Source: Histomonas meleagridis
Lineage: Eukaryota > Parabasalia > Tritrichomonadida > Dientamoebidae
Assembly (NCBI GenBank): GCA_020186115.1
Contig: WSYJ01000015.1
Span: 1 to 64,000 of the forward strand
Direction: 5' to 3'
Length of the DNA stretch: 64,000 nt
Shown piece after piece: positions 59,501 to 64,000 of this stretch (positions within the stretch are counted from its first letter, which is position 1; the number at the start of each line of letters is the position of its first letter). The notes beneath the pieces were generated by a model that saw nothing but the letters and a program-made list of their open reading frames with translations, had not been told where the DNA came from and did no database searches. The position numbers and the translations under genes were made by a program.

Positions 59501-60212
59501 AATATACTTTTTGTGCTTCAATACATCCATTTTGTATAAGTTTTGAATGTAAATCAGGATGAGACATGAAAAATACTGTTAATGATCGATGAAGATATTT
59601 GACAAATCGTGTTCGACGTTCTGGTTGAATATTAGGAATTAATTGGTTGGATATTTCAAGAATGGATCGGAATGTGGATGTCGTATAATTTAAATAAGAA
59701 AATAATTTCATCAATTTATTGGTATCAGATTCAACGTCGAATTTGAGAATGGGATTAGAACCAAGTTCAACTAAAAGTCTAAGGACTTTCTTGGTGGATT
59801 CAATTAACGGCGTTTCTGCATCACCAAAATGATCTCGGAAATTTAAATTTAATGTAAGTGATTGTGTGATGTCATCGACTTCTGGATTAATTTCAAGACC
59901 ACCGGAATTTAAAATAAATTCATTTGCTATAAGAATTTGTTTGGGTAAAATGGGTTTAACTATTTTTTCTTCATGTGGATCATATTTTTGAAACCATTTC
60001 TTAACTTTCCTTAAAAGAAATAACACAACTGAGTTTTGATTGATTTTCATGATTTTTTCCATGGTTTGAAAGTAATTTCGACTTGGTGATTCTAACCAAC
60101 TTGCAGCGGAAAATGCTTGAATATCATCATTTGTATCTTCCGTCGTGCGGAGGTCTTTTTTAATTTCTTTTAATAATGATATTATAATTTGTTGGCATAT
60201 TCCTTCGGACAT
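53517..60212 (-). CDS. Giant neurofibromin-like protein with Sec14-PH module, no visible RasGAP domain
   Basis: A 2231-aa, mostly helical, I/N/K-rich protein, one of the longest uninterrupted frames in the window. Residues about 1350-1560 resemble the neurofibromin Sec14-PH module. K-L-I-E-L-F-I-D-A-S-E-D-F followed by R-I-Q-K-I-T-L-L-N-P-S lines up with E-I-V-V-D-L-T and A-V-Y-I-Y-N-C; I-N-N-I-S-S-I-N-L-V-E-N-K-V-I-F lines up with A-S-E-I-E-E-I-C-L-V-D-E-N-Q-F. The rest looks like HEAT/armadillo solenoid. I cannot find the RasGAP landmarks (an F-L-R-x-N type block, or F-L-R-F-I-N-P-A) upstream of it. A Furry/Mor2-like scaffold is an alternative. The basic N/S-rich insert near 1030-1090 is probably disordered. 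Confidence 0.5.
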   Translation of the reverse strand: MSEGICQQIIISLLKEIKKDLRTTEDTNDDIQAFSAASWLESPSRNYFQTMEKIMKINQNSVVLFLLRKVKKWFQKYDPHEEKIVKPILPKQILIANEFILNSGGLEINPEVDDITQSLTLNLNFRDHFGDAETPLIESTKKVLRLLVELGSNPILKFDVESDTNKLMKLFSYLNYTTSTFRSILEISNQLIPNIQPERRTRFVKYLHRSLTVFFMSHPDLHSKLIQNGCIEAQKVYYSLCNWKFSHEYCCLFGALIPMCSITLQSNTTSNDYHQLNTILNLMSQIKQKKDYLKNSVAYGIIEILNAIVLIDKEELYRYKYITEFLGKIQQKFNSQFFTYKKSKISKDEEFLNEILPRYATLEYWQNMNRENQSESKSFNYLINVAKEPIGYLSYSKFLSNLILGYPKKLENIHRIPISFVVELTNKYQKAMVHIQTRNVNDEPNFKTFSKFITYITNFLVIDNIKYSKSCIEYIQNLIDINNQEINIQLNIFTQANNRFDQFCRILNALITIYIQQYLKYSDDILTFIRYFTTFSPIWEKYLQNLKGKEIVQTLIEITINFKEQTEKAISILSPSISVLPFLFYRLLKWIFQILDYKNIHDELDDEFIKSLEIVSIYLNFISNDKILGYISKLLKKNLQKFNINYIYGFPLNITEIKLTDEILLYSIKYIFLQWMKFINHKIQKESLTLIDNNKKEFIYHYSHKRVSIMTKYLCKYIYFLKLTPMPGQDNKPIEYNFILLNLKYLNNLTFKDELMVKSFKYLNTNSYQKLFQISKEEIINKYKKLEFDKSLYWINVIELFACLLDSKQINDENDINIMEELMNIFVSLIQFNAFSNGNEKNLLDSICHLLTSFYSLNIKKNINIQKSIITTLIEASLNYKIKNPIDVTETIGEILPILFNDFHYDLTLIYKNISELNSKEKSFSFFNYVLSSFNIIIQYVNKSHYIKNIQKSINNILINNIDNVLNLYITFIHKSNHLFKVLLIESLCLLFNTKFHSISKRKVHKRSKRNLIHLPAFDIQSNSSNNEIHQPQSERSTKRRFFSRFNKTTSSRNTSSVKISEVSSLSALPILTSSDNFVNNFNLSLKRSESIYKKFHTLNINNKIQQININFKENVYDIITKNNFKMFRKPILNIELIRAGISCCINYHIHDKLFEYMTNKYKKNLISLKEVNRFSIFYIAWFKQIINDWSIEDFIVLAKVSRIHDFISMIQPSISFIYYIKLFYKIIKDKNILNELVIECFFKQILKDPVSYGKAIDIKKMGFKIDEFIECLKTNKEYLEFINSLLYSISYYPLLISQTFRKDKEIILKYLSNKPPNIGIIHKVKNPITKEVRTFSEMNIINKLKLKSLNWIIYIGKNDNIKSYYIKPKLIPDLDFNINLYHFCQHFSKNKLIELFIDASEDFHQSKEEINTIIKLLPFSFTSRIQKITLLNPSNKFINELKEIIVDYDTSKINFELDTNYTFDIDDFNNIYDHRGYFEVNSNSLLYIRNNSFVLSKPIKFYDKEIKVTQIINNISSINLVENKVIFKDINNDNICELNTKSFREIKNSFEAMRNKFEIEHLLLNFDEVENNISNNYIAELIGLTIILMSSNINFLYNPSLQLYESIINKINNNKSEINNSDIYTFTNLSKNLNTIFNEIKELEIFDDIVIVISNYIKKLFSNDSLTKSNIQIFSNLMPLFVIFINSCKNKCYINHFLNIIFPFLQNDDILSIIEYPFWNKIQSKIAIKLIFQYLFSCNYNIIILRRIMQALIDHSASNLFGKILIFHFLDGNIRRKSFNSEITFEKIFSIIVSLPFISTNFIIPNLLNILFYLVIALTHSTSKTTKNIKIFLTTILESLNANDLIIEFDTIIENQYFSSFDLIEFFEKISLFNGKNSHEEFLRLMIEDKPDDNQETWYIKSAFAAQHNIIKPELAQKYIDILPSLMISEFGERELIIAFIILSKSINTIIEPNKIFILFWTTLLSSNHSNYSIRKSAISLLTQIIETSLINIDFSQLKNSGNLTSGVKAYAESLNIDFVSRFPFAFLVALTKALEMEDTRNLVLELFSICIQQLIDQPLIISIYVLPFVVYARDNYKWILRLKFKEFKPNNFPELIFYNFAERTAEEKVEMITYIGNSFCECSFGPKFDEIAECIIYGLKHFLSDFAVIKERIENMCWKMIKDAQDQASTEMLAEIVAGLLCVEGCEGMSVKTQYQESDDVLMTEIFACLNCFAETTTEKHERNRRMRK

Positions 60213-60632
60213 GGAGTATCAGATTTTTTTAGTCGATGCAGTTTGTGGAGAAATCGATCGGAAACCGTTAAACAGGTATCAATTGGTGTGTGTCCACAGT
60301 TCAATTTTGAAATTCAACATAAAGTATTTAATTTTATTGCATGATGTGGGAGCAAAGAAATTCATTTTTGAAGAGTAAAACCTTTCATATTTCAAAAAAT
60401 AATATAACTTCATAACAAATGCTTTATTTCTTATGTAAAATTCATATAAATTATAAATATTATTGTAAGATTTCGGGAGAAATTTAATATTTTGCTCGAA
60501 ATTTTTTGGTTATTTTTTCAAAAGTTTATTATCGGAAAAATTTCCCTCATTTTGAATACAGAAGATTTTCTATATTGAAAAAAAATGCACTTTTAATTCA
60601 AAATATTCTGTGAATCAAATTTGATGCTTTAA
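60213..60632. other. Intergenic region with Myb-like site
   Basis: AACCGTTA at 60263-60270 lies about 50 nt upstream of the neurofibromin-like ATG. The remainder is AT-rich and gene-free. Confidence 0.45.
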
Positions 60633-62417
60633 TTAATCCCATGTTGATGTGGTTGTTGTTTCATCTTCAGAGTCATCTGATTCATCTGATTCTTGGATAA
60701 ACTGACGACGGAGTAAGATTTGGAGCAAAGTATCATCTTGCTCATTTTGAGGAAGTGCTGGTCTTTCTCCAACTTCGACTTTCTTAAGAGTAACAGACGC
60801 AATATCTGTAACACCTCCAGCTGCAGGCTTAATCTTGAAGATTTCCGAAGCCGTACCTGTAGTTGGTGGAGGTGGTGGTGGCGGAGGAGGTGGAGGAGGC
60901 GGTGGTGGAGGTGGAGGAGGTGCAGCAGCTGAAGAAGAAGCATTGCTTGAAGGAGTTGGTTTCGATGATTGTTTGCTTGGAGTTGAAGATTTTGATGATG
61001 ATGATTTCTTTTCTTTCTTTGATGATGATGGAGCCTTTTCTTTCTTCTTTTCTTTCTTCTTCGAGAAGAAACTAAAGAGTCCTTTCTTCTTTGTCTTCGT
61101 TTCTTCCTTCTTTGAATGACTTGAAGTTTGTTTAGCAGGAACGTCTTCAATATCATTCGTCGGACGAACTGTTGCCTTTGGAATTGCAATTGGAATTGGC
61201 GCAACTTCTTCTTCAACTGTTGGCTGTGGTGTTGGCGCTGGTGCAGGTTCTGGAGCAGGTGTTGGTTTAGGAGCAGGTTGTTGAACAGGTGCTGGTTTCG
61301 GTGTTTCTGGAGGTAAAGTTTTACCAGCAGCTGGAGAGAGCTTAACGGGCGCCGGCGGGGCGGGTGTGGATTTGGCTGGTGTCGATGTCGGGGTGGCCCG
61401 CGGGGGTGCCTGTGGAGCGGTTTTAACGGGCGCCGCAGGGGCAGGCGAAGCTTTGGGTGCAGGTTTATTAGGTGGAGTTATTGTCTTTGACTGGAACTTA
61501 GGAATAGTGGTTTGAGTTGGCGAAGGAGGTGATTGCTTAGGTGATGGAGTCTTTGTTGGGAAGGTGATGCTTGATTGAGGGATTTCTGATGATCGATTGT
61601 AACTTTGGGCAGAGCGCTCAGGGGAACTTCCAACAACAACAGAATCATCTTCATCATATGAGATAACTGTTTGAGTATGTGTTGCTTGATTTTGTTGTTT
61701 TCTTCTGGCTTGCTGCTTGATGGATTGACGCCAGTTTGGATCGCCTGGTGGTGGAGGAACAACCAAAACAGTTTCTTGCCTTGGAACTTGACCTGTAAAT
61801 GCATGTAATATTGCAGTTGATTCTTCCATAGAAACTAATTTCCTGGAAGAACGTACGCGTTGAGGAGCCTTTTCTTTTGTTTGAGTGGCTTCTTGGATTT
61901 CGCATTGTTTTCCAAGTTCTTCGATATATTGTCTCCTGAAAAATCCGGGATCAGTAATGTATTGTTCGAGTTGCTTTGGATCTGGAATTTCTTGTACGCC
62001 GGTCCAACTATCGAATGTAACATCTTTCTTTGGCTCTGGAATAATTGATAAAACGCTGGCATGATATTGACCAGGAAGATTCTCGGAGTTGTCGATGAAC
62101 TGTATTGGTACAGGAGTTCCAGGCTTTGAGAAAGAGTCGATATTTCTCTTTTGTAAATTTCCAATTGAAACAGATGCGTTTTGTTGGAATGTTTCTATAA
62201 AGGATGAAATACGTGCGACACGCGCTGTTAGCTTTACCATATCTACATTGATATCCTTAAATAAACGAGTCGCGAAATCAACCAAATTGACAATTTGATT
62301 AATTAACCCACGGTTATAAACATCCTCCATAGTGTTCAATGTATCCGCAATGTTGTTGTTCTGGAAATCCCACGTTGAACATTCATCGATCGAAGGGATG
62401 TGGAATGCTGGAAACAT
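60633..62417 (-). CDS. SCAR/WAVE-family activator of Arp2/3
   Basis: About 594 aa. The N-terminal SCAR homology domain (to about 185) has I-A-D-T-L-N-T-M-E-D-V-Y, helical repeats, then the P-V-P-I-Q-F segment and Y-I-T-D-P-G-F-F-R-R-Q-Y. A proline-rich region follows, with a long polyproline run near 497-517 and lysine-rich clusters before it. The end is a VCA region: short L-K-K-V WH2 end, central helix D-D-T-L-L-Q-I-L-L-R-R, acidic D-E-S-D-D-S-E-D and a final W-D. Such proteins link Rac-type signals to actin nucleation in a five-subunit complex. I start at ATG 62417 since the longer frame opens with TTG. The WH2 helix looks shortened. Confidence 0.88.
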   Translation of the reverse strand: MFPAFHIPSIDECSTWDFQNNNIADTLNTMEDVYNRGLINQIVNLVDFATRLFKDINVDMVKLTARVARISSFIETFQQNASVSIGNLQKRNIDSFSKPGTPVPIQFIDNSENLPGQYHASVLSIIPEPKKDVTFDSWTGVQEIPDPKQLEQYITDPGFFRRQYIEELGKQCEIQEATQTKEKAPQRVRSSRKLVSMEESTAILHAFTGQVPRQETVLVVPPPPGDPNWRQSIKQQARRKQQNQATHTQTVISYDEDDSVVVGSSPERSAQSYNRSSEIPQSSITFPTKTPSPKQSPPSPTQTTIPKFQSKTITPPNKPAPKASPAPAAPVKTAPQAPPRATPTSTPAKSTPAPPAPVKLSPAAGKTLPPETPKPAPVQQPAPKPTPAPEPAPAPTPQPTVEEEVAPIPIAIPKATVRPTNDIEDVPAKQTSSHSKKEETKTKKKGLFSFFSKKKEKKKEKAPSSSKKEKKSSSSKSSTPSKQSSKPTPSSNASSSAAAPPPPPPPPPPPPPPPPPPPTTGTASEIFKIKPAAGGVTDIASVTLKKVEVGERPALPQNEQDDTLLQILLRRQFIQESDESDDSEDETTTTSTWD

Positions 62418-62916
62418 TTTAAAGTCCACTTTTTGATACAATTCTTAATTTACGGGAAAATTTTCAGTTTAAAACGGTTCCCACGATCAGAGATTGTGTG
62501 CCTTTTACGGTTATAAACTGTTGTCTTGATCAGTTCCCTGTAAACAACTTTTTATTTCTTCGCTTAATGGATTAACAAATGTTATTGAACATATTTTATA
62601 TTATTTTGTTATGTGCTCAATTTTTCGTTATATATATTCATGCTATAACCAAAAATTTGGAAATGCAGTTGAATATCATACTTAAAAAAAGACATAGTAA
62701 TTAGTATTTTGAAATGAACTTGACTATATTAAAAGAAGAATAACTATATAGTATACTAAGGTTTTTAATAACAATAAAAATGTATAATTTCTTATTCACA
62801 TATGTGAAGGAAATTCTTTAATATCACAATTTAATGGAAATTTGTTCATTTTCAAACAAACGAAAGGATAAAATTTCAGTCATTACATTAAAAAAACAAA
62901 ACGTTCATAAAAAAAT
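62418..62916. other. Intergenic region with Myb-like site
   Basis: AACGGTT at 62473-62479 lies 56 nt upstream of the SCAR/WAVE ATG. No gene is seen; the rest is AT-rich. Confidence 0.45.
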
Positions 62917-64000
62917 TTATCCACATTTTATTGAATCCAAAGTATAATAGAATAGGTCACCTTCTTTTGGGACATCATCCACTGTAATATTAATGACAAT
63001 ATTTGCTTTTGTAACTACTGAATGATATATCGGAATAGCCATCAACCTATAAACATAACCAAGTCCAGCCCAAAAAGTAATCATTGTTTTGCCCACAGCA
63101 GGACTTAGTTTACCAGATAATTCTTTCCTTTTGATTAAAACAATATCTGGATTATAAGTCTTCATTTTATATCCACTAATGTCAGTCCATGTAATTTCTC
63201 TTCCGTTTTGATCGAATGTAGGCAAATGTTTTCGATATAATTCACGGAACCGATTTAAATATTCCAAAACTTCTTCTGAATATGTTGCATTTAGTTTAGT
63301 GTATACCCATGAGTAATTCCCAAGTTTTGGTAACGAATAAGTTGTTGTTGCGTTTATTGCATATGTACGAACAACTGGAGGATAACAATTAAAATAAGTT
63401 TTAACTTTACCTGTTTGAACAGAAGTACCTGTAAAGCCTACTTCCAAATATGGAAGCTGATTAATCATATCATTAATGCCACTTTCATATGATGCATAAC
63501 TTTGCGCAAAGTTATGACTAAATGCATTATCAACAATTTCAATATCGCTAATTTCTATGGGACTCACAAGGGCAAAAATAAAAGTGGCTATAGCAAAAAA
63601 TGGTAAAATTGATAAAATTATCCATGGAGTTGATATTGTGAAAAAATACACATTTAATGGTATTGTTATAAGAAAAATAATTATGATACAATAATAAGTC
63701 CAATATATTGCAAGGGGAGTGGTGGGCATTTCAAAGAAATCAAGTTCAGGATTCTGTTTTTTGGCTTCAAGATATTCACTGCGTGGGATAAAAAATGAGC
63801 AAAAGAAAAGGATTGTGAAAAAAACAATTAAAAATGTAGGAACCAATATTGGTATCAAGTCACCAACAGAGAACCTAAAATGTGATGAAGAATCACCTAC
63901 ATGTGTAACTCCTGGCGTCGCAGAATGTCGATGATTGAAATCATCAAAATCACCTGCTTCTCTGTCAACAGTAGCTTTCTGGCCTTCCTCATCAAGTTCA
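62917..64000 (-). CDS. TMEM151-like multipass membrane protein, 5' end outside the window
   Basis: The frame runs open from the window edge; a start at 63858 would be a TTG, so the true start is beyond 64000. The visible part begins with an acidic cytosolic segment. Three hydrophobic segments follow near the start, then a long soluble region (V-G-F-T-G-T-S-V-Q-T-G-K-V-K-T-Y-F) and a last hydrophobic stretch before the end (F-W-A-G-L-G-Y-V-Y-R-L-M-A-I-P-I-Y). The arrangement, with paired N-terminal helices, a long domain and a final helix pair ending Y-R-L-M-A-I-P, recalls the TMEM151 family, but identity is low. Function unknown. Confidence 0.45.
   Translation of the reverse strand, partial: ELDEEGQKATVDREAGDFDDFNHRHSATPGVTHVGDSSSHFRFSVGDLIPILVPTFLIVFFTILFFCSFFIPRSEYLEAKKQNPELDFFEMPTTPLAIYWTYYCIIIIFLITIPLNVYFFTISTPWIILSILPFFAIATFIFALVSPIEISDIEIVDNAFSHNFAQSYASYESGINDMINQLPYLEVGFTGTSVQTGKVKTYFNCYPPVVRTYAINATTTYSLPKLGNYSWVYTKLNATYSEEVLEYLNRFRELYRKHLPTFDQNGREITWTDISGYKMKTYNPDIVLIKRKELSGKLSPAVGKTMITFWAGLGYVYRLMAIPIYHSVVTKANIVINITVDDVPKEGDLFYYTLDSIKCG

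Noticed and set aside
60720..61316. Frames on both strands inside the SCAR/WAVE gene, rich in glycine, arginine or histidine
   Set aside because: They are alternative-frame readings of the proline-, lysine- and serine-rich repeats of SCAR/WAVE.

Overview
The window is eukaryotic nuclear DNA of a parabasalid flagellate, most like Tritrichomonas or Trichomonas. The evidence is strongly AT-rich DNA, near-intronless genes packed on both strands, one spliceosomal intron with trichomonad-style borders (GTATGT ... ACTAACACATAG), a GP63-like metalloprotease, DUF3447/ankyrin proteins, and otherwise conserved eukaryotic housekeeping genes. Species is inferred from gene style, not from a database match.

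Layout. 1-4960 is a repeat and mobile-element island: a possible element-protein C-terminus, a 101-bp tandem repeat, a minisatellite mixing 78- and 140-bp periods, and a 1.7-kb element with inverted ends carrying degenerate TTARG (telomere-like) arrays around a frame-broken coding sequence. It ends at an intron-containing tRNA-Tyr. 5169-22890 holds a GP63-like protease, a Qc-SNARE, an importin-beta-like protein, a PIG-P-like membrane protein, a Nup155-like nucleoporin, a myotubularin, a spliced protein kinase and Vps11. 23340-26177 (minus) and 40972-43939 (plus) are two matching ankyrin loci: a DUF3447-type head followed by about ten 84-nt ankyrin units separated by AT-rich spacers. Between them lie SSF1/Peter Pan, a membrane-anchored GH5 glycosidase, CFAP298, TAF6, a Qa-SNARE, an arrestin/Vps26-fold protein and a Tup1-like WD40 protein. 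44656-64000 holds a coiled-coil protein, prefoldin 2, ribosomal protein eL18, a UBE3A-like HECT ligase with AZUL finger, pecanex, a giant neurofibromin-like protein, SCAR/WAVE and a partial TMEM151-like protein.

Shared biology. Several genes serve endolysosomal traffic (Qa- and Qc-SNAREs, Vps11, arrestin/Vps26-like protein, myotubularin), others nuclear transport, ribosome assembly, transcription and actin/flagellar function. There is no sign of operons. Genes are spaced 50-700 bp apart, and a GC-rich GGGGCACC-like box plus Myb-like AACCGTT sites recur just upstream of starts.

The most unusual structure is the ankyrin array. Its 170-bp period is not a multiple of three, so successive intact ankyrin units fall in different frames, separated by spacers with stops, yet most spacers lack splice donors.
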